64,000 bases of DNA from JAHFUS01 sp035689115 (GCA_035689115.1 DASSMA010000076.1:115491-179490), one strand, 5' to 3'; shown: positions 47,046 through 56,023, counted from the first letter of the stretch. The notes: generated by a model not told the origin, from the sequence alone. Program-made: numbers and translations.

Positions 47046-49479
47046 GGCTGCTGCTCCTCGAGGTCGAGTGGTCGTCATCGGCGGGCTCGTCCGCCCGCCC
47101 TCGCTGCACGCCCGCCCGGTAGCTCGACAGCAGGTTGCGCACCTGGTCGGGCAGACGCTGCTCGGTGGTCTGCTCCTCGGGCGTCCTGACCGCCCGGCCG
47201 GCGGTGCCGGTGTCCTTGGGGAGCGAGGCCTTCGGCACCCGGCGAACCAGGCCGGCGGCCGTCGCCCGCTCCAGGTGGCGCCGGAACTCCTCCTCCTTCG
47301 GGTTCGCCGCGACGGGCTCGGGCGCCGGGACGTCGCCGGCCAGCGGCCGGGACGAGGCGGCCGCGAAGCGGGCCGGGCGAACGGTGGGGACGGGACGGGG
47401 GCCCGGCGCCTCGGCGGCCGGCGGGGCCGGCTCGGGCTCGGGGGCGGGGGCCGGAAGCGGGCGCCGTCCCGGCGGGACGGGGCGCTGGGGCAGGGCGTTG
47501 GAGCCGTTGGCGGGCGGGCGGGCCCGCAGCACGGGCAGCTCGATCTCGGCCGGCACCGGCGGGGCAGGGGCGGCCGGCGGGGCGGCCGCGGCGGGCTGTT
47601 CGACGGCGGCGGCCGGCGGGGCGGCGTGGCGGCCCGGGGGCTCGGCATCCCAGCCGGCTGGGGCCGGCGCGGCCGGCTCGGAGCGCTTGGCGTGGCGGCC
47701 GGCGGGCGGGTCGAGGTCCCAGGGCGTGCCCGGGTCGACGACCGGCTTCGGGGCCGAACCGTTGGCCGCGGGGGCGTCCCAGGCGGCGGCCGGTTCGACG
47801 GTGGGCTCGGCGGCGGGAGCGTCCCAGGCCGTGCCGGGGTCGACGGTCGACTTGGTGGCCGAACCGTTCGTGGCAGGGGCGTCCCAGTCGGTGCCGGCGT
47901 CGACGGCGGGGGCGTCCCAGTCGGTGCCCGCATCGACGGCCGGCCTGGAATCCCAGTCGGTGCCGCTCTCGACCGCGGGGGTCCAGTCGGAACCGCCGAC
48001 CGCCAGCCGCGGGGCGGGGATGTCCCAGCCGGCCTCGGCCGGGGGCTGGGCCTCGGGCTCGGCGGCCCAGGCGGACGTCTCCCACGCCTGCTCCTCCTCG
48101 ACCGCCGGCGCCTCGTCCCGGGTGTCCGGCGACCAGCGATCGAGCTCGACCGGCTCCTCGGCCGGCGCCCAGCCGTCGTTCCAGCCGGTGCCGGTCGGCG
48201 CCGGCACCTCGGGCGGTGCGGGCGGCTCCTCCCAGCTGGCCGTGGGCAGGCGGGTGATGGTGGCGTCCTGACCGGGCGTGACGTCCACCGTCCGGCGGGG
48301 GCCACGGGAGCGCTGCGAGCTGATGCGCGACCGCTTCTCCTGCCGGGCCAGGGCGAAGGGCAGGGTGCGGGCCGGGCCGGCGGTCTCGAGGACGGCGTCC
48401 TCGGCGGCCACAAGCAGCTCGGCCGGCAGCAGCACCTTGGCGATCACACCACCGGTGGCGGCGGCGGCCAGGCGCACCGTCACACCGAGCCGGCGGGCCA
48501 GGCGCCCGGCCACCACCAGCCCCAGGGAGCGGGCCACGGTGGTCTCCGCCAGCGGCGGCCCGGTGAGGATGTGGTTGGCCTCGGCCAGCGCGTCGGCCGG
48601 CATGCCGACGCCGGCGTCCACGATCGAGATGGCGTACCCGCCGGCGGCCGGCATCCCGGTCACCTCGACCCGGGTGTCGGGCGGGGACCAGCGGGTGGCG
48701 TTCTCCAGCAGCTCGGAGAGCAGGTGGGCGGCATCGGCGGCCACGTTGCCGACGATGGCGGCGTCGTCGTCGAGCAGGAGGTCGATGCGGGCGATGTCCT
48801 CGACCTCGGCCATGCCGGCCCGGATGACGTCGGCCATGGCCAGCGGGCGCTCCCAGCTGCGGGAGGCGGTCGTGCCCGACAGGGTGAGGAGGCTCTCGGC
48901 GTTGCGGCGCACCCGGGTGGCCAGCTGGTCGAGACGGAACAGCTCCTCCAGCGTGTCGGGGTCCTGCTCCTCGGCTTCAAGGGCGTCGAGGAACTCGATC
49001 TGGTGGTCGACCAGGCCCTGGATGCGCCGGGCCAGGTTGACGAACACCTCGATGGTGCCCTTGTCGGCCACCGACTTGTTCATCAGGGCGGCCTGGCCGA
49101 CGGCCAGCCGGGCGGCCGCCGCCTGGAAGGCGTCGAGGGCGATGCCGACCTCCCCCATCTCGCTGTCGCTGGGCAGGCCCACCGGGGCCAGCGCCAGGTC
49201 GTGGGCGCTGCCGCCCGGGCGCCGCAAGGCCTCCACCAGCGCCTGGAGGTGCGATGCCCGGTCGGCGGCCTCGCCGAGACGGCGAAGGGGTTCGGTGATG
49301 GTCTTGGACACGGCGACGGCCAGCCCCAAGGCGGCGGCGATCCCTGCCACGGCCAGCGCGGTCACGATCATGGGGTCCGCCGACCCGGCGCGGGCCTGTG
49401 CCGCCGTGGCCGCCAGGGCGGCGGCCGGGACGGCAGCGACGACCAGCAGCCGGCTGCGAATCTTCATGTTGGAAAGCAC
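47038..49479 (-). CDS. cvnA: conservon sensor kinase-like protein (CvnA)
   Basis: 813 aa. Two membrane helices flank a very short outside loop (SRLLVVAAVPAAALAATAAQ; MIVTALAVAGIAAALGLAVA), then a linker helix (TITEPLRRLGEAADRASHLQ), a DHp-like region (VFVNLARRIQGLVDHQIEFL) without a clear phospho-His motif, and an HATPase domain (LLSELLENATRWSPPDTRVE; SIVDAGVGMPADALAEAN). Residues ~430-700 are low-complexity and Pro/Ala-rich, with repeated W-D-A-P units (AGTDWDAPA). GTG 49479 has GGGAGG ~7 nt upstream. First gene of the conservon. Confidence 0.9.
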   Translation of the reverse strand: MLSNMKIRSRLLVVAAVPAAALAATAAQARAGSADPMIVTALAVAGIAAALGLAVAVSKTITEPLRRLGEAADRASHLQALVEALRRPGGSAHDLALAPVGLPSDSEMGEVGIALDAFQAAAARLAVGQAALMNKSVADKGTIEVFVNLARRIQGLVDHQIEFLDALEAEEQDPDTLEELFRLDQLATRVRRNAESLLTLSGTTASRSWERPLAMADVIRAGMAEVEDIARIDLLLDDDAAIVGNVAADAAHLLSELLENATRWSPPDTRVEVTGMPAAGGYAISIVDAGVGMPADALAEANHILTGPPLAETTVARSLGLVVAGRLARRLGVTVRLAAAATGGVIAKVLLPAELLVAAEDAVLETAGPARTLPFALARQEKRSRISSQRSRGPRRTVDVTPGQDATITRLPTASWEEPPAPPEVPAPTGTGWNDGWAPAEEPVELDRWSPDTRDEAPAVEEEQAWETSAWAAEPEAQPPAEAGWDIPAPRLAVGGSDWTPAVESGTDWDSRPAVDAGTDWDAPAVDAGTDWDAPATNGSATKSTVDPGTAWDAPAAEPTVEPAAAWDAPAANGSAPKPVVDPGTPWDLDPPAGRHAKRSEPAAPAPAGWDAEPPGRHAAPPAAAVEQPAAAAPPAAPAPPVPAEIELPVLRARPPANGSNALPQRPVPPGRRPLPAPAPEPEPAPPAAEAPGPRPVPTVRPARFAAASSRPLAGDVPAPEPVAANPKEEEFRRHLERATAAGLVRRVPKASLPKDTGTAGRAVRTPEEQTTEQRLPDQVRNLLSSYRAGVQRGRADEPADDDHSTSRSSSHE

Positions 49480-49599
49480 CTGCCGCCTCCCGCGGCCGGG
49501 CGGAACAAAGGTCGAAAGGAGACCCGGCCGCTTGTGTCATCGGCGCAACCGGCGCCCGCGCTTAAGCGTCGCCTGCCCAACCGGACATATCGTCGCCAG

Positions 49600-50835
49600 G
49601 TGGGCGAGCAGCGGCGGCCGGACGACGGCGCCGTGGGGCAGCTCCGGGAGCGCCTGGCGCGCTACCCGGCCGACCGCTACCCGGTGCAGCACGCCACCGC
49701 CCGCTTTCATCTCGGCGTCGCCCTCGCCGCCGAGGGCCGCACCGAGGAGGCGGCCGCGGACCTCGAGGCGGCCGCCGCCCTGTTCCGCCCCGACCACCTG
49801 CCGGCCGAGCACGCCAAGGCGGTGAACGCCCTGGGCGCCGTGCGCCGCATGGCCGGCGACCTCGACGGGGCGGCCGGCGCCTTCGCCGACGCCGCCGAGG
49901 CGTTCGCCCGCTGCGCGCTCCCGTTGGAGGAGGGCGCCGCCCTCTACAACCTCGGGCTGGTCGAGCGGGAGCGGGGCCGCCCCGCCGTCGCCCCCCTCGA
50001 ACGGGCCCGGGCCCTGCTCGACCCGGCCCGGGTCCCGGCCCAGGCGGCGGCCGCCGCCCGGGAGCTGGGCGCCGCCCTCCTCGACGCCGGCCGCCCCGAC
50101 GACGCCGTCGCCCCCCTCCAGGAGGCGGTGACCCTGGCCGAGCGGGCCGGCGACCACGCCGGCCTGGGCGGGGCCGCCAACGTCCTCGGGCTGGCCCACC
50201 TGGCCGCCGGCCGCCCGGAGGAGGCGGCGACCGCCCTGGAGGCGGCGGCGGCCGCCCACCCCCGCAGCATCCGGCCCGACGGCTGGGCCATGGCCAAGGC
50301 CAACCAGGCGCTGGCCCTGGAGGCCGCCGGCCGACCCGCCCACGCCCGCCTGGCCGCCCTCCAGGCCCTGGCCGCCCCCGTCGTGCCGCCCCCCGTCCGG
50401 ACGCAGGCCGAGGCCGTCGCCGCCCGCCTGGGCGCCGGGCCGGGCGCCCTGTGGGACGTGCTCGACACCGAACCGGCCGAGCGCTGGCCGGCCCTCGTGC
50501 GCGAGGACGCCCGCCGGTGGGCGGAGGCCGGCGCCGGACGGCGGGCCGGCGAGTGCGGGGCCTGGATCGCCGGCCAGCTGGCCCGGCCGGCGGCCGCCGG
50601 CGACGGCGCCGCCGCCCTCGTCGCCGCCCTCGTGGAGCTGCCGCCGGCCGAGATGGACGCCCTGGTCACCGCCCTCGCCGGCGCCCTCGCCGCCCTCGAC
50701 CCCGACACCCAGCAGGCCGCCGCCGGCCCGCTCTCCCGGGCCATCGGCCGCCTCGCCGTCCCCCAGCTCCTGCGCCTGAAGGACGCCTTCGAACAGGCCG
50801 GCGCCGCCGCCGGCCTCTCGGTCACCTCCTGGTGA
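49600..50835 (+). CDS. tetratricopeptide-repeat protein
   Basis: ~411 aa, soluble. Six or more TPR-like helix pairs: ARFHLGVALAAEGRTEEAAA, AVNALGAVRRMAGDLDGAAG, LYNLGLVERERGRPAVAPLE, ARELGAALLDAGRPDDAVAP, ANVLGLAHLAAGRPEEAATA and AMAKANQALALEAAGRPAHA, with a C-terminal ~130-residue helical domain (SRAIGRLAVPQLLRLKDAFE). GTG 49600 is the probable start, but GTG codons downstream are possible. It converges with the hydrogenase maturation protease; TPR proteins occur at group 1h hydrogenase loci, so an assembly role is plausible. Confidence 0.72.
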   Translation: MGEQRRPDDGAVGQLRERLARYPADRYPVQHATARFHLGVALAAEGRTEEAAADLEAAAALFRPDHLPAEHAKAVNALGAVRRMAGDLDGAAGAFADAAEAFARCALPLEEGAALYNLGLVERERGRPAVAPLERARALLDPARVPAQAAAAARELGAALLDAGRPDDAVAPLQEAVTLAERAGDHAGLGGAANVLGLAHLAAGRPEEAATALEAAAAAHPRSIRPDGWAMAKANQALALEAAGRPAHARLAALQALAAPVVPPPVRTQAEAVAARLGAGPGALWDVLDTEPAERWPALVREDARRWAEAGAGRRAGECGAWIAGQLARPAAAGDGAAALVAALVELPPAEMDALVTALAGALAALDPDTQQAAAGPLSRAIGRLAVPQLLRLKDAFEQAGAAAGLSVTSW

Positions 50836-50836
50836 G

Positions 50837-50881
50837 TCTTTGGACGTCTGCGACCACCCCGTGGCCGCACATGTCCAAAGA
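50837..50881. terminator. bidirectional hairpin terminator
   Basis: TCTTTGGAC (50837-50845) pairs with GTCCAAAGA (50873-50881); the stem continues with a G-T pair and two mismatches through CTGCG/CGCA and CCAC/GTGG to a CCC loop. It lies between convergent genes and ends 4 bp from the next stop codon. Confidence 0.75.
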
Positions 50882-50885
50882 GTGC

Positions 50886-51641
50886 TCAAAGCTCGGCGGC
50901 GAGGACCTTGTCGAGCTCCTCGAGGAGCGCCCACCAGAGCGCCCAGTCGAGGGCGTCCATCGACTCGCCGGTCTCGCCGGCGTCGATTTGGCGGCGCAGG
51001 CGGTCCCGCAGCACCCAGACCCGGCCGAAACGACCCCCGTCGCCCAGTTCCAGGACGGCGGCCACCAGCTCCACCAGGGTGGCGGCGGCCGGCGAGTGAT
51101 CGGCAGGGACGCCGTGGGCGGCGATGCGCTCGGCCAGTTCCACCAGCGGCGCCCGGCGCACCTCGGCCCGCACCAGCGCGAGGATTTCGTCGACAGCCGC
51201 GTCGCCCTCCGGGGACAGGCGGTCCGACGGCCCGACGAGGACCGGTTCCATCTCGATGGCCACGGTGCGGGCGGGCAGCACCCCGAGGCCGGCGCCGACC
51301 TCGACGACGAGGTCGATCGACACGTAGCCCACGACCGCGTCGCCGACGGCCAGCTGGAACTCGGCCGGCGACATGGCCGCCGGCGCCGGCCGCCGGCGCT
51401 CCACGCTCGCCGGCGGGCGGCCGCGCACCACCCCGCCCACGAGGACGAGGTGGGAGGGCTTCAGCTCCTGGAGGCGCTGGGCCACGGCGACGGCGCCGTA
51501 GTGGAGGTCCTCCACCACCACGTGGTCGCCCAGTCCCTCGGCCGCCAGCCGCTCGACCGCCACCCGGCCGAGGTCGAGGTCGCCCTGGAAGAGCTCCCCC
51601 ACCCCGCCCACCATGACGAGAATCGGCTGCTGCTCGGACAT
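50886..51641 (-). CDS. hydrogenase maturation protease (HyaD/HycI-like) with C-terminal extension
   Basis: 251 aa. The N-terminal ~160 residues follow the hydrogenase endopeptidase fold (ILVMVGGVGELFQGDLDLGR with the ligand Asp/Glu after the first strand; HVVVEDLHYGAVAVAQRLQE; HLVLVGGVVRGRP; TVAIEMEPVLVGPSDRLSPE). The remaining ~90 residues are helical and absent from HyaD (RVWVLRDRLRRQIDAGETGE). It would clip the tail of the adjacent large subunit after NiFe insertion. It is the third gene of the hhySL strand set, 88 bp after hhyL with a hairpin between them. Confidence 0.75.
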   Translation of the reverse strand: MSEQQPILVMVGGVGELFQGDLDLGRVAVERLAAEGLGDHVVVEDLHYGAVAVAQRLQELKPSHLVLVGGVVRGRPPASVERRRPAPAAMSPAEFQLAVGDAVVGYVSIDLVVEVGAGLGVLPARTVAIEMEPVLVGPSDRLSPEGDAAVDEILALVRAEVRRAPLVELAERIAAHGVPADHSPAAATLVELVAAVLELGDGGRFGRVWVLRDRLRRQIDAGETGESMDALDWALWWALLEELDKVLAAEL

Positions 51642-51663
51642 CAGGCGCGCTCCCCCGGCTGGT

Positions 51664-51709
51664 CGAGGTATCGGATCGCGACCCGCCAGGGTCCCGATCC
51701 GATACCTCG
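51664..51709 (-). terminator. hairpin between hydrogenase large subunit and maturation protease
   Basis: CGAGGTATCGGATCG (51664-51678) pairs exactly with CGATCCGATACCTCG (51695-51709); after a single C-C mismatch, GACC/GGTC extend the stem to a 6-base loop. Both flanking genes read leftwards, so it may attenuate or protect hhySL mRNA 3' ends. Confidence 0.7.
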
Positions 51710-51728
51710 GCCGAAGGGCGGCGACGGT

Positions 51729-53630
51729 TCAGTCCGCACTACACGAGCAGGTGGTCACCTCGCGGAGGACCGTACCCTTCCCCGTGTCCACGTGCGTGGT
51801 GCACGGCATGCAGGGGTCGAAGCTGCGCACGGTGCGGAGCATGTCGATCGACGTGAACTTGGCCGGGTCGGAGAGGTCCTCGATGATCGGCGTGTTCATC
51901 ACCGCCTCCTCGTAGGGACCGGGCTGGCCCCACGGATCGCGCGGCGAGGCGTTGATCGTGGACGGGGTGCAGATCTGGTAGTTCGTGATCCGGCCCTTGT
52001 CCATGACCATGTGGTGGGTGAGCCACCCCCGGCCGGCGCCCCACCAGCCGACGCTGCGGCGCTCGTCCCTGGGCATGTGGCGCTCGATCTCCTCGGGGTC
52101 GAACGCCGCCACCCGGGTCTGGCCGGTGCTGGTGAGCCGGTAGGCCTCCAGCAGGTTGGCCAGGCCCACGAGCTGCGAGAACACGTAGTGGTAAGCCCGC
52201 CCGCGGTTGCGCTCCAGGGCGTTCCAGACCTCGGGCACGTACCACTCGACCTCGGTCTCCGGCGTCATGCCCTTGGGGATGAGCATCCGCAGCGACCGGC
52301 CGGTGGGCTCGATGAAGTCGTTGGCCGGCTGGAGGCGGGCCATGGCGGTGGTGAACAGCCGGGCGTAGGCCCCGGCCTCCACCACCTTGCGGTCCCAGCG
52401 GGGCGACGTCGACCAGGTGTAGCGGTCCTTGAAGTCCTTGGCACCGGGCTTCGGGAGCGTCTCCTTGTTCCACGGGTGGTACGGGCTGATGGGGTTGCCG
52501 ATCGTGTCGGTGGCCCACCGGTCGCCCGACCAGTCGTCGTAGTACGAGTGGCTGACGAACTCCTCCCAGCCCATGTTGATGTCGGTGAGCCGGGTGGTGA
52601 CCAGCTGGCCGTCGATGACGACGCCGGGCGTGGACCAGCGCTTGTGGCCCCACTCGTTGCAGTTGGTGAAGTCGGCGTCGTAGGCGAAGGGGTCGTCCCA
52701 GTAGCCGGGGTCGATGAGGTTCATGGGCCGGGCCCCGACGTCGCGGTAGCGCTCGTCGCAGTCGTAGAAGAACTCGGGGATGTCGTTCCACACGGCGAGC
52801 ATGCGCTGGGCGTAGTCGAACACCTGCGAGAGCAGCGAGTGGTACTCGTTCAGCGTCTGCATGGTGACGGTGGACGACACGCCGCCCGGCACCACCGTCT
52901 GCGGGTGCGGGTACTTGCCGGCCAGGATGACGAACATCTGGCGGGACAGCCGGGTGAACTCCAGGCCCTCCCGGTACAGCACGCCGGTGAGGGGGTTCAG
53001 GGCCGTCATGAGGTCGGCCATGGTGCGGAAGCCGTGGTGGTCGACGCCCGGGCACAGCCAGCGCTCGGCCTTGGGCCACAGCTCGGGGTTCACCGTGCGC
53101 ACCACCGACTCCGAGTAGTCGGGACCGGCCAGCAGGTACAGGTGGAGCGGGTTGTCGTAGCCCATCTCCGCCGACTCCTGCATGTTGCGGATCACGGTGC
53201 CCATCGGCGGCGGGGCCACGCCCATGGCCATCTCGATGGCGTAGGCGGCGGCGTGGGCGTGGACGCCCCCGCACACCCCGCAGGCCCGGGACGACACGAA
53301 GATGGCGTCGCGGGGGTCGCGGCCCTGGAGGATCACCTCGTAGCCGCGGAAGAGCTTGGCCTGGACGTGGGCGTCGAGGTGGGTGCCGGCCTGGAGGTCG
53401 GCGGCCACGTGGACGGCCAGGGCGCCGGCCACCCGGGTGACCGGGTCCATGTTGAGGTCCTTGACGTGCCCGTTGGCGGCCAGCAGGCGCCCGATCTGGG
53501 CCTCGCGGTCGGCGTCGGTCTGGGTGACCAGCGGGCTGGCGGACCGGAGCGAGAACGGGTCCTTGGTGTCCACCGTGAGCCGGGCCTTGCCGGACTCGTC
53601 GAAATCGATCGGCAGGTTGCTGAAGCACAT
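51729..53630 (-). CDS. hhyL: NiFe hydrogenase large subunit, group 1h (actinobacterial) type
   Basis: 633 aa catalytic subunit. N-terminal NiFe motif SSRACGVCGGVHAHA (Cys117, Cys120); C-terminal motif SFDPCMPCTTH (Cys607, Cys610) followed by VDTGKG..., so maturation should cut after His613 and remove 20 residues that themselves contain CSC. MDPVTRVAGALAVHVAADLQ is the usual E/D-x-x-T-R-V-x-G segment. These features fit high-affinity, O2-tolerant H2-oxidising enzymes that feed electrons to respiration. ATG 53630 has AAGGAG 8 nt upstream. Lies directly after hhyS. No hyp genes in the window. Confidence 0.93.
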   Translation of the reverse strand: MCFSNLPIDFDESGKARLTVDTKDPFSLRSASPLVTQTDADREAQIGRLLAANGHVKDLNMDPVTRVAGALAVHVAADLQAGTHLDAHVQAKLFRGYEVILQGRDPRDAIFVSSRACGVCGGVHAHAAAYAIEMAMGVAPPPMGTVIRNMQESAEMGYDNPLHLYLLAGPDYSESVVRTVNPELWPKAERWLCPGVDHHGFRTMADLMTALNPLTGVLYREGLEFTRLSRQMFVILAGKYPHPQTVVPGGVSSTVTMQTLNEYHSLLSQVFDYAQRMLAVWNDIPEFFYDCDERYRDVGARPMNLIDPGYWDDPFAYDADFTNCNEWGHKRWSTPGVVIDGQLVTTRLTDINMGWEEFVSHSYYDDWSGDRWATDTIGNPISPYHPWNKETLPKPGAKDFKDRYTWSTSPRWDRKVVEAGAYARLFTTAMARLQPANDFIEPTGRSLRMLIPKGMTPETEVEWYVPEVWNALERNRGRAYHYVFSQLVGLANLLEAYRLTSTGQTRVAAFDPEEIERHMPRDERRSVGWWGAGRGWLTHHMVMDKGRITNYQICTPSTINASPRDPWGQPGPYEEAVMNTPIIEDLSDPAKFTSIDMLRTVRSFDPCMPCTTHVDTGKGTVLREVTTCSCSAD

Positions 53631-53649
53631 GGCGGCGGCTCCTTGAGGC

Positions 53650-54876
53650 CTAACGGGAGGTGGACTGGCGCAGCCGGTAGAACCGGCCGCCGGTGCGGTG
53701 GCGCACGGCGTGCTCGACGCTGGTGGGTGCCCAGGCGCCCTTGGTCGCCCCCGGCTCGCCGTTGCGGCGGACGGGGCGAAGGGCGGTGCCCCGGGCCCGG
53801 GGGGCCGCCTTCACGGAGGCCGGCACGGGGGCGAGGAAGGGGCCGAAGGCGTCGGGGAAGCCGGGCATGGTGCAGCCGATGCAGGCCCCGCCGGTGTTCA
53901 TGCACCCTCCGGCGCCGTTGATCGCGCCCCGGGAGTTGATGTTGCACTCGACCACCGGGCCCCAGCAGCCGAGGTCGACCAGGCACGCGTCGCTGCCGAA
54001 CTCGGCGGCCAGCGCTCCCTCGTCGAACGACGAGGCCCGGCCGCAGCGGTGGTGGACGGTCTCGCCGTACAGCCAGGCGGGCCGGCCCTGGTCGTCGAAC
54101 TCGGGCAGCGGGCCGAAGCCCTGGAGGAAGTAGAGGAGGGCGGCGACCGTCTCGGTGAAGTTGTCGCCCACGGGGGCGCAGCCGGGGATGTTGACCACCG
54201 GCAGACCGGCGGCGCTGCGGTAGCCCACGCCGAGGAACTCGCCCAGGCCCATGGCGCCGGTGGGGTTCCCGGCGGCGGCGGGGATGCCGCCCCAGGTGGC
54301 GCACGTGCCGATGGCGATGCTGGCGGCCGCTCCCGGGGCCAGGCGGGCCACCCACTCGGAGGCGGTCACGTCCCGCAGGGCGCCGTCGACTCCCCACGGC
54401 TCCTCGCCCTGGCCGCACCAGTAGCCGCCCCGGGACGCAGCCGCGACCTCGTCGCACAGCGATCCCTCGACGACCAGCGCGTACGGGGCCCCGAGCGTGC
54501 CCTGCACGGCCCGCTCGAAGGCCCGCAGGAACGCCGGCCCCGCCTCCAGGTTGACGACCGGGTGGTGGAGCACCAGGCGGGGTAGCCCCGGGTGGGCGCC
54601 CATCAGGAGGCTCTCCACGCTGGGCATGCGGGCGCCGGTCACCGCCACGGTGCAGCCGTCGCAGCTGGCGCCGGCGAACCAGAACACGTGGACCTTCTCC
54701 AGGGGCCCCAGCCGGCTGTTGGGCCCGGCCTCGGCGAGAGGGGCGATCAGCTCCTCCATCGTCGCCCGGGCGGGCATGCCGAAGTCCCCGAAGTTGTCGG
54801 GGTCGTGGAACCGGCTGACGTTCCCCAGCTTGCGGAGCAGCCGGCCGGCGGGCGTGTCGGCTGCAGGTGTGGCCAC
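53650..54876 (-). CDS. hhyS: NiFe hydrogenase small subunit, group 1h type
   Basis: 408 aa electron-transfer subunit. Proximal-cluster ligands lie in WFAGASCDGCTVAV (C-D-G-C; an Asp ligand is known in this group), AIGTCATWGGIPAA and VNIPGCAPVGDN; medial/distal ligands in ETVHHRCGRASSFD, CLVDLGCWGPVVECNINSRG and GGCMNTGGACIGCTMPGFPD. There is no N-terminal Tat signal, as usual for group 1h, so the enzyme is probably attached to the inner face. GTG 54876 with GAGG about 9 nt upstream. First gene of hhyS-hhyL-protease. Confidence 0.93.
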   Translation of the reverse strand: MATPAADTPAGRLLRKLGNVSRFHDPDNFGDFGMPARATMEELIAPLAEAGPNSRLGPLEKVHVFWFAGASCDGCTVAVTGARMPSVESLLMGAHPGLPRLVLHHPVVNLEAGPAFLRAFERAVQGTLGAPYALVVEGSLCDEVAAASRGGYWCGQGEEPWGVDGALRDVTASEWVARLAPGAAASIAIGTCATWGGIPAAAGNPTGAMGLGEFLGVGYRSAAGLPVVNIPGCAPVGDNFTETVAALLYFLQGFGPLPEFDDQGRPAWLYGETVHHRCGRASSFDEGALAAEFGSDACLVDLGCWGPVVECNINSRGAINGAGGCMNTGGACIGCTMPGFPDAFGPFLAPVPASVKAAPRARGTALRPVRRNGEPGATKGAWAPTSVEHAVRHRTGGRFYRLRQSTSR

Positions 54877-55010
54877 GTGGGTGAACCTCGCTTTCCGGGC
54901 GGCTCGGACGCGTCGGTCCCTGGGCCCTGAGCCCTTATCGGCGCGGCCGCCTCAGAGGGAGAGAGCGAAGTGGCACAGCGATTCTGGGCGAAAGGGACGT
55001 ACGCCGCGCT

Positions 55011-55709
55011 CTACGCGCAGCAGGTGTCCTCCAGCGACTCCGCCCGCCACGTCTGCACGGCGGCGGCGGCCGCGACCACCGCGATCCCGAGCCCGGCCAT
55101 CGGGTCGGCCCACGCCCACCCGAACAGGGCGTTGGCGCCGAGGCCCACGAGCAGGACGGCGGACAGGAGGGCGCAGAGGTTGCTCTGGGTGGCGTCGGCC
55201 TCCACGGCGCGGGAACCGAGGGCGGGGGCCAGCCGCCGCTTGGCCCGGGCCAGCACCGGCATCATCGTGAGCGAGAGGACGGCCACGACGATGCCGGCCA
55301 CGCTGACCTCCGGCCGGGCGCCGGTGAGGAGGTCGCGGGCCGAACCGAAGGCGACATAGAGGGCGAGGGCGGCGAAGCTGACGGCGATGGCCCGGGTGGC
55401 CCGCCGGTCGTGCTCCTGCATGCAGCCGCCGCGCCGTTCCTGGATCAGCCGCCAGGCCAGGATGGCGGCGGCCGAGACCTCGATGGCCGAATCGAGCCCG
55501 AAGCCGACGAGGCTCACCGACCCGGCGGCCACGCCGGCGGCGACGGCGACCACGCCCTCGAGGGTGTTCCAGCCGATGGTGAGCCGGTTGAGCAGGAGGG
55601 CCCGCCGCACCACGTCGGAGCGGGCGGCAGCCGCCGGCGGGCCGTGGTCGTGCTCGTGGTGGCCGGGCGCCGACCGAGGGTGTCCCGGTCGCGTCTCCAC
55701 GCCCTCCAT
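55011..55709 (-). CDS. cation diffusion facilitator-like transporter
   Basis: 232 aa. His-rich N-terminus (SAPGHHEHDHGPPAAAA), then five to six membrane helices (WNTLEGVVAVAAGVAAGSVS; LVGFGLDSAIEVSAAAILAW; AIAVSFAALALYVAFGSARD; VSVAGIVVAVLSLTMMPVLA; LLSAVLLVGLGANALFGWAW; GLGIAVVAAAAAVQTW). The metal-site positions of CDF proteins are recognisable in GFGLDSAIE (x-x-x-D helix II) and AWADPMAGLG (helix V D). It ends LEDTCCA and lacks the cytoplasmic C-terminal domain, as in short Zn2+/Fe2+ transporters. ATG 55709 chosen. Divergent from the ferredoxin. Confidence 0.78.
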   Translation of the reverse strand: MEGVETRPGHPRSAPGHHEHDHGPPAAAARSDVVRRALLLNRLTIGWNTLEGVVAVAAGVAAGSVSLVGFGLDSAIEVSAAAILAWRLIQERRGGCMQEHDRRATRAIAVSFAALALYVAFGSARDLLTGARPEVSVAGIVVAVLSLTMMPVLARAKRRLAPALGSRAVEADATQSNLCALLSAVLLVGLGANALFGWAWADPMAGLGIAVVAAAAAVQTWRAESLEDTCCA

Positions 55710-55767
55710 GGTACGGGCCGGCGGGCCGGTTCGTGCCAGGGGTCCCGCTGCTGGCAGGATGGCGGGG

Positions 55768-56007
55768 ATGCTCCGGGTTTGGATCGACCAGGACCTCTGC
55801 ACGGGCGACGGGCTGTGCGTCGACCACTGCCCCGAGGTGTTCACGCTCCTGGAGGACGGGATCGCCTACGTGAAGGACGGCGAGTACATCCACAACGACC
55901 CGGGGATGTCGGAGGGGCTCGCCTACGTGCCCTCGGGCCGGGAGCGGTCGGTGGTGCACGCCGCCGAGGACTGTCCCGGCGAGTGCATCTTCATCGAGAG
56001 TCCGTAA
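55768..56007 (+). CDS. small ferredoxin
   Basis: 79 aa. WIDQDLCTGDGLCVDHCPEV has Cys at x5 and x3 spacing before C-P; a second group EDCPGECIFIE supplies further Cys. The pattern C-x5-C-x3-C-P...C-P-x2-C is that of short 3Fe-4S/4Fe-4S ferredoxins that serve cytochrome P450s and other oxygenases in actinobacteria; the cluster type needs measurement. ATG 55768 with AGGA 8 nt upstream; ATG 55759 is the alternative. Its nearness to the hydrogenase is suggestive but the CDF gene separates them. Confidence 0.85.
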   Translation: MLRVWIDQDLCTGDGLCVDHCPEVFTLLEDGIAYVKDGEYIHNDPGMSEGLAYVPSGRERSVVHAAEDCPGECIFIESP

Positions 56008-56023
56008 ACGGCCTGGACGCGAA

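Noticed and set aside
46870..49599. Very long rightward open frame (over 900 codons) antisense to cvnA/cvnB, continuous with the TPR gene
   Set aside because: It mirrors cvnA on the other strand, has Gly/Arg-rich antisense composition and no domains; only the part from 49600 has TPR content.
50451..53921. 1156-codon rightward frame antisense to the hydrogenase genes
   Set aside because: HhyL and HhyS on the opposite strand have complete motifs; the antisense frame is a G+C-driven shadow.
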